Part shown: one piece after another, positions 1-7,730 of the stretch
Position numbering within the stretch: position 1 is the stretch's first letter
Layout of the letters: the number at the start of each line of letters is the position of its first letter
DNA from: CAYZJV01 sp049310885
GTDB lineage: Bacteria; Spirochaetota; Spirochaetia; Sphaerochaetales; Sphaerochaetaceae
DNA: 64,000 nucleotides
Direction: 5' to 3'
NCBI RefSeq assembly: GCF_049310885.1
Contig: NZ_JBMDYO010000002.1
Location: 310,001-374,000 of the forward strand
Notes under the pieces: generated by a model
Database searches by the model: none
Told to the model about the DNA's origin: nothing
Seen by the model: the letters and a program-made list of their open reading frames with translations, nothing else
Position numbers and translations under genes: made by a program

Positions 1-855
1 TTCCCTTGCCAGAGCTCCTGCCTGCGCCGATGCATCAAGCACAATCTGTTTGGTTTCTTCTGTGAGAGAATTCCATGCCTTTTCGCTTGCTACCAACATC
101 TGAGTATTGTATACGTGGTTCAAGATAGTCACGAAAGGTTGCACTTCGTATAGTTTCTGATAGTAGATGGTGGACAATGGATTACATTGACCGTCGACAA
201 CGCCTTGTGCAAGAGCCATATACAATTCAGGGAAACTGATAATTGAAGTTGTTGCACCCAAAGCTTTGTACATGGATTCAAGCTGGATTTCATTTGGAAC
301 CCTCATCTTGAGGCGAGCAACATCAGCTGGTTTCTCGACTTTCAACAAGCGGTTCGAGAGCTGGCGGAATCCCCACTCCCAGTTTCCAATTACGACAAAA
401 CCTTGCTCCGCAGCATAATCTGCCAGCAGTTCTCCCGCTTCACCATCAAGTGCACGATGCGCGTGTTCATAACCCTCGAAGAGGAAAGGAATCATTACAG
501 CACCATATTCGGGTACCCATACTTGCAACTGGCCACTTGTCACGAGACCAAGTTCGAGTGCGCCCAATTGTAGTTGTTCGGTGTACTCAGGAGCAGAACC
601 GAGACTTGAGTTGGAATAGACCTCCACTTTTACAACTCCGTCCGTCTTTTCCTCAACCAATTCCTTGAACAACATCGATGCCTTATGGGAAGGATGTCCC
701 TCATCGGAAATATGTGCTAAACGTAGCGTCATAGACTTCTGTTCAGTCGAGGTTGCTTCCTGAGCACCTGCGGCGAACAACCCAGTCGTAGAAATTACCA
801 ACAGTAATCCTACGATACTCATAACCAACAATAATTTCTTTTTTCTTGAAACCAT
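1..855 (-). CDS. TRAP transporter solute-binding protein (DctP family), 3' end outside window
   Basis: Periplasmic binding protein of a tripartite ATP-independent (TRAP) transporter that captures a small organic or sugar acid for the DctQ/DctM membrane partners. The N-terminus is a signal peptide (MVSRKKKLLLVMSIVGLLL, then an Ala-rich cleavage region at FAAGAQE). The mature part shows the DctP pattern: LRLAHISDEGHPSHKA, a later RMRVPNEIQLESMYKALGA and FPELYMALAQGVVDGQCNP, which are the family's ligand-site and dimer-helix segments. The start ATG at 855 has a strong Shine-Dalgarno AAGGAGG about 6 nt upstream. The frame stays open to the left edge (285 codons seen; the family is about 330), so only the C-terminus is missing. 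It is the last visible gene of the operon reading leftward from the GntR gene; dctQ/dctM are expected beyond the edge. The ligand is not identifiable. Confidence 0.93.
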   Translation of the reverse strand, partial: MVSRKKKLLLVMSIVGLLLVISTTGLFAAGAQEATSTEQKSMTLRLAHISDEGHPSHKASMLFKELVEEKTDGVVKVEVYSNSSLGSAPEYTEQLQLGALELGLVTSGQLQVWVPEYGAVMIPFLFEGYEHAHRALDGEAGELLADYAAEQGFVVIGNWEWGFRQLSNRLLKVEKPADVARLKMRVPNEIQLESMYKALGATTSIISFPELYMALAQGVVDGQCNPLSTIYYQKLYEVQPFVTILNHVYNTQMLVASEKAWNSLTEETKQIVLDASAQAGALARE

Positions 856-905
856 AAAATACCTCCTTATGGTTCATTGTTTTTTCGTAGATCACATCCA
901 ACCTT

Positions 906-1763
906 TCAAACAGTCTCCCAAAGTCGGTTGATGTTCTGTATTGATTGTTGAATTGCCTCTATACATTCTTCCCGATCTAAAAGATGTGTTCTCGGCTTCA
1001 TGAGAAGATCGGGACCCCTTTGCATGTGAAGTGGAAGCTCAAGACTCATGGGAATTGGAACTCCATGTTTCTTCACATGCTTGAATAGAACAACATAATC
1101 GTGATCGCCTTCTCCAATAGGACAAAAATCCCAGCCGAGTCCACTCTCCTGACTCTTCAGATCTTTCAAGTGAAGATTGACGGACTTCTCCACGGCACTG
1201 GCACAATCAAGTTCTATATCCAGTTTCATCCCTGCATAGGATATGGCATTGCTGAAATCATAATTCAGCCCTACATTAGCCAACCCCAAAGAGGAGATGA
1301 GCTTTGCTCCAGCAACCCCATTCGACAAGAGGTTACCACTCCCATCTCCTGGGTTTTCCAACCCGATTGTCATACCAAGATCAGAAGCAATGTGGGACAA
1401 TTCGATAATGTTGTGTTCAAATCGCAGGCGTCGATCGATAGTGGAGGTGTTACTGATAACAATTGTGGCACCGACTCGATGTGCGAATAGCAACCTTTGG
1501 CGGAAACGATCAATTGAGTCTTCCATCCCTAAGTCCATGTGTGCAGCTATCGATCTACACCTCAATCCACGTATTTCCAACGCCTCCCGAATACCATCAG
1601 AGGCTTCCTTGGTAAAGGCACTAGCTTCATCAAAGACGGCATATCCAGAAGTATAGGCTAACTCTACCAAACGGCTGTCGGTCTTACCTACTGCATCCAA
1701 AGCGTCGTCAAGCGATACGGTATTGAACACTAACAGGTTTACCGCAATCTCTGGCAGTTTCAT
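906..1763 (-). CDS. sugar phosphate isomerase/epimerase-type TIM-barrel protein
   Basis: 285 aa, the usual length of the AP-endonuclease-2/xylose-isomerase-like TIM-barrel family. It begins MKLPEIAVNLLVFNTVSLDD and contains the family's metal-site type segments: GLENPGDGSGN (a metal-ligand Glu at a strand end), HLKDLKSQ (the H-x-K-D pattern) and GEGDHDYV near the C-terminus, followed by MSLELPLH. Such proteins isomerise or epimerise keto sugars, inositol intermediates or hydroxypyruvate with a divalent metal. It lies between the cupin gene (9 nt gap) and the TRAP binding-protein gene, so it probably acts on the transported sugar acid or its first catabolic product. The exact substrate cannot be read from sequence. 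Confidence 0.85.
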   Translation of the reverse strand: MKLPEIAVNLLVFNTVSLDDALDAVGKTDSRLVELAYTSGYAVFDEASAFTKEASDGIREALEIRGLRCRSIAAHMDLGMEDSIDRFRQRLLFAHRVGATIVISNTSTIDRRLRFEHNIIELSHIASDLGMTIGLENPGDGSGNLLSNGVAGAKLISSLGLANVGLNYDFSNAISYAGMKLDIELDCASAVEKSVNLHLKDLKSQESGLGWDFCPIGEGDHDYVVLFKHVKKHGVPIPMSLELPLHMQRGPDLLMKPRTHLLDREECIEAIQQSIQNINRLWETV

Positions 1764-1772
1764 CTGTTCTCC

Positions 1773-2165
1773 TTACGCCTTCTGTTCCTTAGCGGCTTTC
1801 AGACAACGATCGAAATTTTCTTGAGAATTGAAACCTGGAACAAATACGGTGGCAAGCTTCAATGTCTCTTCACCGGTATTGATAACCTGATGCATTTCTC
1901 CTGCTCGCACATACAGCGCCATATCGGGGCCAATCTTTGTCTCTTCTCCATCACATATAGCAATCCCATGTCCAGAAATTATCTGTATGAGTTCCGGTTT
2001 ATCATGTGTGTGATAATCGGTCTTACTATTGGGATACAGTAACGCATGCGTAAATGTCATTTCCGGCACATTGTTCTTGTCAGGAGCAAAGAACACCTTG
2101 ATATGTCGTACATACGGAGCGGGAATTGTAACTCCAGGTTCTTCCCAACATTTTACTACTTCCAT
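1773..2165 (-). CDS. single-domain cupin protein
   Basis: 130 aa, one small beta-barrel cupin. The two cupin motifs are visible: YHTHDKPELIQIISGHG (motif 1, with metal-type His/Glu residues) and YVRAGEMHQVINTGEE (motif 2, with His). Proteins of this kind in catabolic operons are sugar or uronate isomerases, mutarotase-like enzymes or ligand sensors. A good Shine-Dalgarno (GAGGTGT, about 5 nt before the ATG at 2165) supports the start. It is the second gene after the GntR regulator and precedes the TIM-barrel isomerase by 9 nt, consistent with one transcript. Substrate unknown. Confidence 0.85.
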   Translation of the reverse strand: MEVVKCWEEPGVTIPAPYVRHIKVFFAPDKNNVPEMTFTHALLYPNSKTDYHTHDKPELIQIISGHGIAICDGEETKIGPDMALYVRAGEMHQVINTGEETLKLATVFVPGFNSQENFDRCLKAAKEQKA

Positions 2166-2217
2166 TCTACACCTCCTCAGGTTGCATAGCTATTTCCAAG
2201 ACAATTCTCGGATATGA

Positions 2218-2940
2218 TCAGACAAACTTACTCCAAACAGCTAACGATTTACGGGTATTCTCTATCAGTTTCGCTTTATTTCGCTCCTTGATAGCCTCAA
2301 TGATCAGCTTGTGATTCTGATACGCCTGTTCAGGATCGGCCACCATCGATTTTTCCATAGCGAAATTGAACAGCTTATACACAGCCATACCTATCTTCTC
2401 CACCAAAGAGTTTCCAGCTATCCTGAACATGGCTTGATGGAATGCAAAATCGAGTTCTTTCAAGGGAATAGTATCTTGGTCCAAGTTCCGGATTGATTCC
2501 CCTATTTGTTCATTGGTCTTCTCAAGTAAAGCGATACCATCTTCATCTGCCTTATCAATGACTATAGCACCCACTCCGCTGTCTATAAGAATACGTAATT
2601 CAAGCAGATCCATAGAAAGTCCTTGTTCAAAGGCTAAGCTCAATACCAATGGATTCAATGCTGAAGAAGAAATACTGTCAGTTATATACGAGCCAATTCC
2701 CTTCCGTATCTCAACCACGCCAAGGAAAGAGAGCATCTTCACAGCCTCTCGCACTGAATTCCGACCTACACCAAGGTGTGTCATAAACTCTTGTTCAGTC
2801 GGTAATTGGTCCCCAGGTTTCAGTTTCTTTGCGGTTATATAGTCAACAATCATATTGGCGATGGAAGATGAAACTGATTCCCGTTTGAGAGAATTACCAT
2901 CTGTATTATCGAACAAAATCGATAGAGTATCTGCGTTCAC
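2218..2940 (-). CDS. GntR family transcriptional regulator, FCD (FadR-like) subfamily
   Basis: 240 aa. Residues about 20-85 form a winged helix-turn-helix with the GntR signature (KLKPGDQLPTEQEF, VGRNSVREAVKMLSFLGVVE, KGIGSYI). Residues about 95-230 form an all-helical FCD ligand domain with the expected metal/ligand His positions in DFAFHQAMFRIAGN and AYQNHKLIIEAI. The start is GTG at 2940, preceded by GGAGG at 7 nt spacing. It is the first gene of the operon that runs to the TRAP binding protein, so it is very probably a local autoregulated repressor answering the imported sugar acid. A sigma70-like promoter and a 12-bp palindrome lie just upstream. Confidence 0.92.
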   Translation of the reverse strand: MNADTLSILFDNTDGNSLKRESVSSSIANMIVDYITAKKLKPGDQLPTEQEFMTHLGVGRNSVREAVKMLSFLGVVEIRKGIGSYITDSISSSALNPLVLSLAFEQGLSMDLLELRILIDSGVGAIVIDKADEDGIALLEKTNEQIGESIRNLDQDTIPLKELDFAFHQAMFRIAGNSLVEKIGMAVYKLFNFAMEKSMVADPEQAYQNHKLIIEAIKERNKAKLIENTRKSLAVWSKFV

Positions 2941-2963
2941 CCAATTCCTCCAAGCTTATGTAC

Positions 2964-2975
2964 TAGGACGTCCTA
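2964..2975. promoter_or_regulatory. palindromic operator candidate for the GntR regulator
   Basis: Perfect 12-bp palindrome TAGGACGTCCTA located about 20-30 bp downstream of the -10 box of the GntR promoter, where a bound repressor would block transcription start or escape. Neighbouring GGACG half-sites on the minus strand repeat the same core. Assignment to this regulator is inference from position. Confidence 0.5.
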
Positions 2976-2996
2976 CGTCCCTCGTCCTCTGAACTT

Positions 2997-3025
2997 AGGA
3001 TACGGTCCACCAAACCACTTGTCAA
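2997..3025 (-). promoter_or_regulatory. sigma70-like promoter of the GntR/TRAP operon
   Basis: On the minus strand, -35 TTGACA (3020-3025), 17-bp spacer, -10 TATCCT (2997-3002), giving a start near 2990 and a leader of about 50 nt before the GTG codon. Confidence 0.7.
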
Positions 3026-3265
3026 CAAAATTTTTTCACGATTTTTATACCATCTTCTGGAGATCTTATTGAAAAAAAATGGTACCGATAGTCCCATGTA
3101 ACTTCTTTCCTATATACATAATACTAGATAATTGGCAGAAAAACACACTTGCATAAAATCAACACTTTTTCATTGATTAATCATTTTTCAATATTGTTTT
3201 ATTTATTTTTAGTATTTCAATGAATTTTTATTGATTTATAGCAGTATCTATGAGAAACTAGAGAC
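3026..3265. other. A+T-rich intergenic region upstream of satD-like gene
   Basis: No credible ORF or RNA gene. The stretch is very A+T-rich with runs of T and a 10-bp palindrome TGATTAATCA at 3174-3183. It presumably holds the promoter of the plus-strand SatD/DUF3307 pair, but no box pair with good spacing stands out. Confidence 0.5.
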
Positions 3266-3940
3266 ATGAATTATTTTGCATTGGTAGCCGACATCAAACA
3301 CTCTCGGAAACATGAGGATCGATCTGCGTTGCAGGAGGCTCTAGTTTCATCGATTAGAGAAATTAATGAAGCTTTCTCTTCTCATATTTCAGCCGAACTC
3401 ATGATCAATGCTGGAGACTCATTCCAAGGAATTTTCCTTGCATCTGCTCCTATACTGGCTATATGTGATAAAATCCGTTTTTCACTAATCGGACTCTGTG
3501 AAATTCGCTTTGGATTGGGATTAGGAGAAATCCATACCAAGATCGATTACAAACAAAGTATACTTGCAGATGGTCCCGCCTTTTGGAGCGCACGAGAAGC
3601 TATGGGAGCTATCGATAATTTGGATTATTATGGGACCCATTTTATCCATATATGCATCGCAGATCCGTCACTTCGCTGGTTACAAACACTCGTAAATCAA
3701 ATATTAGTTGGACAGGACCTTCTTGTCGCTGGGTGGAAGAACAAACAAATCGAGCTTGCCCGATGGTATATTAGACAACATGGGTATGCAGAAGTACCAC
3801 AAACCCAATTGGCCAAAGAGATGCAGATCTCTGTCCAGCAAGTGAACAGTACCATAAAAGCAATGGGGTTTTTTGCATACCTGGACATGAAAAAGTATAC
3901 TGAGAAGACGCTCAAGGAGATCGTAGGAGGAATCACATAA
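3266..3940 (+). CDS. SatD family protein
   Basis: 224 aa. The N-terminus MNYFALVADIKHSR and the AELMINAGDSFQGIF and IRFGLGLGEI segments match my recollection of the SatD family, named from the Streptococcus acid-tolerance locus; the biochemical role is not established. The last ~60 residues look like a helix-turn-helix (QTQLAKEMQISVQQVNSTIK), suggesting DNA binding or a regulatory role. The stop overlaps the start of the DUF3307 gene by one base (TAATG), so the two are translationally coupled. These two families are regularly found adjacent, which supports both calls. No strong Shine-Dalgarno is seen before the ATG. Confidence 0.8.
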   Translation: MNYFALVADIKHSRKHEDRSALQEALVSSIREINEAFSSHISAELMINAGDSFQGIFLASAPILAICDKIRFSLIGLCEIRFGLGLGEIHTKIDYKQSILADGPAFWSAREAMGAIDNLDYYGTHFIHICIADPSLRWLQTLVNQILVGQDLLVAGWKNKQIELARWYIRQHGYAEVPQTQLAKEMQISVQQVNSTIKAMGFFAYLDMKKYTEKTLKEIVGGIT

Positions 3941-4617
3941 TGTCAACAATAACCATTTTACTACTCGGGATGCATATTATCGGAGATTTCTACCTGCAAC
4001 CTACCCTTCTTGCCGAATATAAGAAAAAGAAGTTTACCGGTGTCTTGATCCATTCCATTGTATATGCCATGGCTTTTCTTCCACTTCTTATGGAGACAGA
4101 GTCATCTGCCTACTTCATTATCGTTGGACTTCACTTTTTGTTTGATTCAATCAAATTCCCCATTGAGAAGAGGGCGACCAAACCCGAAAGGCTATTTGTT
4201 ATGGACCAAATACTCCATGTAGCTACACTATATTGGGTTTCTCAGATATATATGGGGACTGCTCTTCTCTTTACCACAAATGCGCAGTACATCAGGCTTG
4301 CCGTTTATCTATTGATCCTACTTAAACCAACTTCCATCATGTTCCAAATGGTTTTCAGTCGATTCAAACCGCAAGGGTCGATATCAAGTATCGAAGGAGC
4401 TGGAAAAACCATTGGATACCTCGAACGATTGGTATTGGCAGCACTTGTCCTTATGGGCCAACCAGCTGCCATAGGCTGGGTAATCGCTGCAAAAGCCTTC
4501 GCTCGGAGTAAACAATTATCTGAGTCAACCGATTTCTGTGAATATTTCCTCGTTGGAACCCTCGTAAGTATTATCTCGGTTCTTGCTTGGTACACAATTC
4601 TCATTACCTGGATTTAG
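3940..4617 (+). CDS. DUF3307 family membrane protein (SatD partner)
   Basis: 225 aa, mostly hydrophobic with about six membrane segments. The start MSTITILLLGMHIIGDFYLQP followed by KKKKFTGVLIHSIVY carries the DUF3307 signature (H-x-x-x-D-F-x-x-Q and a later H). ATG overlaps the satD-like stop codon by one base. Function unknown; the constant pairing with a cytoplasmic HTH-containing SatD suggests a membrane sensor or effector acting with it. The gene ends about 60 bp before the pyruvate kinase promoter, so pyk is transcribed separately. Confidence 0.8.
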   Translation: MSTITILLLGMHIIGDFYLQPTLLAEYKKKKFTGVLIHSIVYAMAFLPLLMETESSAYFIIVGLHFLFDSIKFPIEKRATKPERLFVMDQILHVATLYWVSQIYMGTALLFTTNAQYIRLAVYLLILLKPTSIMFQMVFSRFKPQGSISSIEGAGKTIGYLERLVLAALVLMGQPAAIGWVIAAKAFARSKQLSESTDFCEYFLVGTLVSIISVLAWYTILITWI

Positions 4618-4675
4618 TATTCAGCCGATCTCCTTTTCGAGAAACAGAGCAAAACAGAGGCATTCAACAAATCCG

Positions 4676-4704
4676 TTTACGTAGAACCCCCTTTGCAGTA
4701 AAAT
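4676..4704 (+). promoter_or_regulatory. promoter of pyruvate kinase gene
   Basis: -35 TTTACG (4676-4681), 17-bp spacer, -10 TAAAAT (4699-4704). Transcription would begin near 4711, which excludes the upstream in-frame ATG at 4711 as a practical start and favours the ATG at 4732. Confidence 0.6.
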
Positions 4705-4731
4705 GGCCCTATGCAAAGGGAGGGCAAATCC

Positions 4732-6183
4732 ATGCAACCGTTGAATAATTATACCAAGATCGTGGCGACCATAGGTCCGGCTTCAGAATCTTACGAGACC
4801 ATCCGCTCCATAATAATGGCCGGAGCCCGTGTCATACGGTTGAACTTCAGCCATGGCAGTGCACAAGAGCAACAAGTGCGCGTTGATCGGGCTCGGCAGG
4901 CATCACAGGAGTTAGGGATTCCTATTGCCATTTTCCAAGACCTGCAAGGACCCAAGATCCGTATTGGACAATTGGCCGAACCCTTCTTTACCTTGCAACG
5001 AGGAGACAGCATCATTCTTACTACAGAGGAGTGTCTGGGAACCGCTGAGCGGATCAGTATCGACTATCCTTTTCTGCATGAAGAGGCCAAACCAGGCAAT
5101 CGGATACTTATAGACGATGGTCTTATTGCCCTTGTGGTGAACAAGGTTGAGGGTAAGGATATCCACTGCACTGCCAGTGAAGGCGGAGTGGTCAAACCAC
5201 GTAAAGGAGTGAATCTCCCAGGTATCCCCTTAGCTCACCTCTCCTCCTTCACTCCAAAAGATGAAGCTGATCTCGAATTCGCTTTCAAGAACGAACTCGA
5301 TTACGTAGCACTTTCATTCGTACGTAGTGCCAACGATGTTAAAGCCCTTCGTAATCTCATGCTTACTCGTTATGGCAGGGAAATTCCTATCATCAGTAAG
5401 GTTGAAAAACCTGAAGCTGTCGAGGACATCAAGCAGATCATAGCAGAATCGGGAGTAATCATGGTTGCCAGAGGCGATCTGGGAGTAGAAATGTTCCCTG
5501 AAGAGGTACCTCTGGTACAGAAGGCGATTATCCGTTCGTGTCACGAAGCAGGGCTGCCGGTGATAACCGCGACACAGATGCTCGAGTCAATGATGGTCAA
5601 CCCCCGCCCTACCCGTGCTGAAACCAACGATGTGGCTAATGCTGTACTCGATGGTACCAGTGCAGTCATGCTTTCGGGCGAGACGGCAGCGGGAAAGTAT
5701 CCACTGCAGGCAGTGGAGATCATGAATCGGGTGGTAACCCATACCGAAAAAAGTGCCGAGTTCAAGCGTCTAGTACTGGATCAGGGGCTTAACAGGGAAC
5801 ACGTGGAGCTGCGGACAAAGAGGACGATCACCGATGCTGTCGGTCTGGCAACTCGTGAATTGGCGATGGCTATACAGGCTTCGAAGATCGCCTGCTTCAC
5901 CCATAGTGGCAGTACAGCCCGTCGAATTGCCAAGTTCCGTCCCGGAACACCAATCATAGCATTCAGCCCGGTGGCTTCCACTGTTACTCGTCTTGCCCTT
6001 TCCTGGGGAGTCACGCCTCGGCTGATCGACAATCTAAATTCTGTCGATGAATTGTTGGACTATGCACCAAAGTATCTTCGGGATAACAACCTCGCCCAAC
6101 CGGGAGAAATCGTCGTCATTACCGCTGGTGTACCGGTCGGAAGTCCTGGGATGACGAATATGATCAAGGTGGTTGAAGTCTAA
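4732..6183 (+). CDS. pyk: pyruvate kinase
   Basis: 483 aa; last step of glycolysis, phosphoenolpyruvate + ADP to pyruvate + ATP. Catalytic barrel signatures are all present: KIVATIGPAS at the start, RLNFSHG, the active-site ISKVEKPEAVEDI (catalytic Lys and Glu), MVARGDLGVE, ITATQMLESM, and TRAETNDVANAVLDG with SGETAAGKYP. The B-domain insert and the C-terminal allosteric domain (THSGSTARRIAKFRP) are complete. The ATG at 4732 has AAAGGGAGGG with 7 nt spacing and fits the promoter just upstream; an in-frame ATG at 4711 would add seven residues but coincides with the predicted transcript start. Followed by a bidirectional terminator. Confidence 0.97.
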   Translation: MQPLNNYTKIVATIGPASESYETIRSIIMAGARVIRLNFSHGSAQEQQVRVDRARQASQELGIPIAIFQDLQGPKIRIGQLAEPFFTLQRGDSIILTTEECLGTAERISIDYPFLHEEAKPGNRILIDDGLIALVVNKVEGKDIHCTASEGGVVKPRKGVNLPGIPLAHLSSFTPKDEADLEFAFKNELDYVALSFVRSANDVKALRNLMLTRYGREIPIISKVEKPEAVEDIKQIIAESGVIMVARGDLGVEMFPEEVPLVQKAIIRSCHEAGLPVITATQMLESMMVNPRPTRAETNDVANAVLDGTSAVMLSGETAAGKYPLQAVEIMNRVVTHTEKSAEFKRLVLDQGLNREHVELRTKRTITDAVGLATRELAMAIQASKIACFTHSGSTARRIAKFRPGTPIIAFSPVASTVTRLALSWGVTPRLIDNLNSVDELLDYAPKYLRDNNLAQPGEIVVITAGVPVGSPGMTNMIKVVEV

Positions 6184-6338
6184 AGTTACCCTGGGAAAAG
6201 TTCCACTTCACCACGTTGAACTGCAAAAGCAGCATATCCAGAGGGGATTTGTGTGTTTCGCTGTGTTTCGTAATCCCACGTGGAGCTGCATTTTTCGGCA
6301 TGTTCTTGCAGAGATGACAATCGAAAATGCTAAGATAG

Positions 6339-6373
6339 AAAAGGTCTTCTGAGTTCATCCCAGAAGACCTTTT
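6339..6373. terminator. bidirectional rho-independent terminator
   Basis: 13-bp perfect stem (6339-6351 with 6361-6373) around a 9-nt loop, flanked by A-runs on one side and T-runs on the other. It sits between the convergent pyk and NDK-like genes and can serve both. Confidence 0.8.
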
Positions 6374-6400
6374 CAACAAAATGTTTTAGTACCAATTACT

Positions 6401-7594
6401 CTATTTTTTGGGCATCATGGACAGGTAGGAACGCATGATATCACCACAGGAGTTGTCGTGAATCTTCACTACCCCCATCTCCCTCTGGGCACTTTCGGCT
6501 GAATCGGAAGCGTGGGCGGTATTGACCATAATATTGCTGCCGAACTCACGACGTACGGTGCCACCAGGAGCCTTCAAAGGATCCGTTGGCCCGAGGACAT
6601 CGCGAATCTTGTCGATAGCATCTTCTCCTTCGTAGATCAGGATCATACATTTAACCGAACCAGGCTGGTTGAGCTCCTCAAGCGGACAAGCGCTAGGTCG
6701 GATTCCCGACATAAACTCGATAATCTGCTCGAATTGGTCTACCGCATATTCCACGCCCACACTTGCAGCCAATGCCTGCTCTGTTTCAGGAGTAAGAGTA
6801 ATGTTGAAGTGGGTCTCCAAATGCTCCTTGGCTTTCCTTCCGAACACGGGAGAGAGCTTCTCTTTCAGGGCATCTTTGACAGGACCATAGAATTCCAATG
6901 CCTGTGCTACACTCATCCGATGAACCTTCACTCCGATGATTCGCAATCCAGTTCGGCTAAACATGTCGATAATCGTGCCAGGCTTACTCGAGGCATATTT
7001 CCAGTTGTCGGGCTTGATGATTACCAACGATCGTTGGATCTTCTTAGGATTGGGATAAATCATATTCTCGACCAGATTCTGCTCATCAGGCAACCAGTCG
7101 GCAAATAACTTCATGTGAAGATTGGCCGTCTCTTGTAAACGAGGAGTAAGGACTGCAGGCTCGAAATAGGTCACCTTCTGGGGATCCTCTGGATCCATGA
7201 TGAGGTCGGCATACGTATCACGGATATTCTCACCGGTGAGGCTATCGATACTCCGGCGCTCGGGGTTGACTGGACCTACAATCTCACTGAGTTTTCGACA
7301 GGGATCTTCACCACGGAAGATCAGCAACATTGATCGGTGACGACGTCCTTGAGAAGGCACCATATTGTGCTCCACGTAATCGGCCAACAAGTCGTTGGTT
7401 TTCTTCAAATCGCCATCCGGATGCTGACGGATAACCTTCGCATACTCAGCAACGAAGTGCTCATCCGGGGCAAACATCTGTGCACCCACCAGTTCGATAT
7501 CGAGTCGAGAAAGTAAGCGTGACAACACCCCGCCGGTGCGGCTCTTGGCTATGGTGTAGGGGGTAACCAACACGTAAGAGAGACTATGTTCCAT
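6401..7594 (-). CDS. tandem-domain nucleoside-diphosphate kinase-like protein
   Basis: 397 aa, more than twice a normal NDK (about 140-150 aa). Two NDK-like modules are seen. Module 1 (about residues 1-175) begins SYVLVTPYTIAKSRTGG but has no His in the place of the phospho-histidine; the region reads VTYFEPAVLTP. Module 2 (about 190-397) begins RSLVIIKPDNW and ends with NTAHASDSAESAQREMG, keeping the catalytic His at about residue 361. It therefore probably keeps NTP:NDP phosphotransfer in one domain, with a degenerate regulatory or oligomerisation domain in front. Start chosen at ATG 7594 with AAGGAG at 9 nt; an in-frame codon 19 residues upstream has no such site. Has its own promoter; convergent with pyk. 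Confidence 0.85.
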   Translation of the reverse strand: MEHSLSYVLVTPYTIAKSRTGGVLSRLLSRLDIELVGAQMFAPDEHFVAEYAKVIRQHPDGDLKKTNDLLADYVEHNMVPSQGRRHRSMLLIFRGEDPCRKLSEIVGPVNPERRSIDSLTGENIRDTYADLIMDPEDPQKVTYFEPAVLTPRLQETANLHMKLFADWLPDEQNLVENMIYPNPKKIQRSLVIIKPDNWKYASSKPGTIIDMFSRTGLRIIGVKVHRMSVAQALEFYGPVKDALKEKLSPVFGRKAKEHLETHFNITLTPETEQALAASVGVEYAVDQFEQIIEFMSGIRPSACPLEELNQPGSVKCMILIYEGEDAIDKIRDVLGPTDPLKAPGGTVRREFGSNIMVNTAHASDSAESAQREMGVVKIHDNSCGDIMRSYLSMMPKK

Positions 7595-7649
7595 GGTCAA
7601 TAACTCCTTGAATCTTTTCAATTTCACTTCCAAATTGTGTACGGCCAAC

Positions 7650-7678
7650 ACTATACCTTCATTGGAGCCGAATGTCTA
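7650..7678 (-). promoter_or_regulatory. promoter of the NDK-like gene
   Basis: Minus strand -35 TAGACA (7673-7678), 17-bp spacer, -10 TATAGT (7650-7655), about 50 nt upstream of the ATG at 7594. Confidence 0.65.
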
Positions 7679-7730
7679 TGGAGGTAAAGAGTTCGATCGG
7701 CATAAGCTCAATAGATTTGGCATATATTCA

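Noticed and set aside
6512..7108. 198-codon plus-strand ORF opposite the NDK-like gene
   Set aside because: Antisense shadow of a gene with clear NDK motifs.
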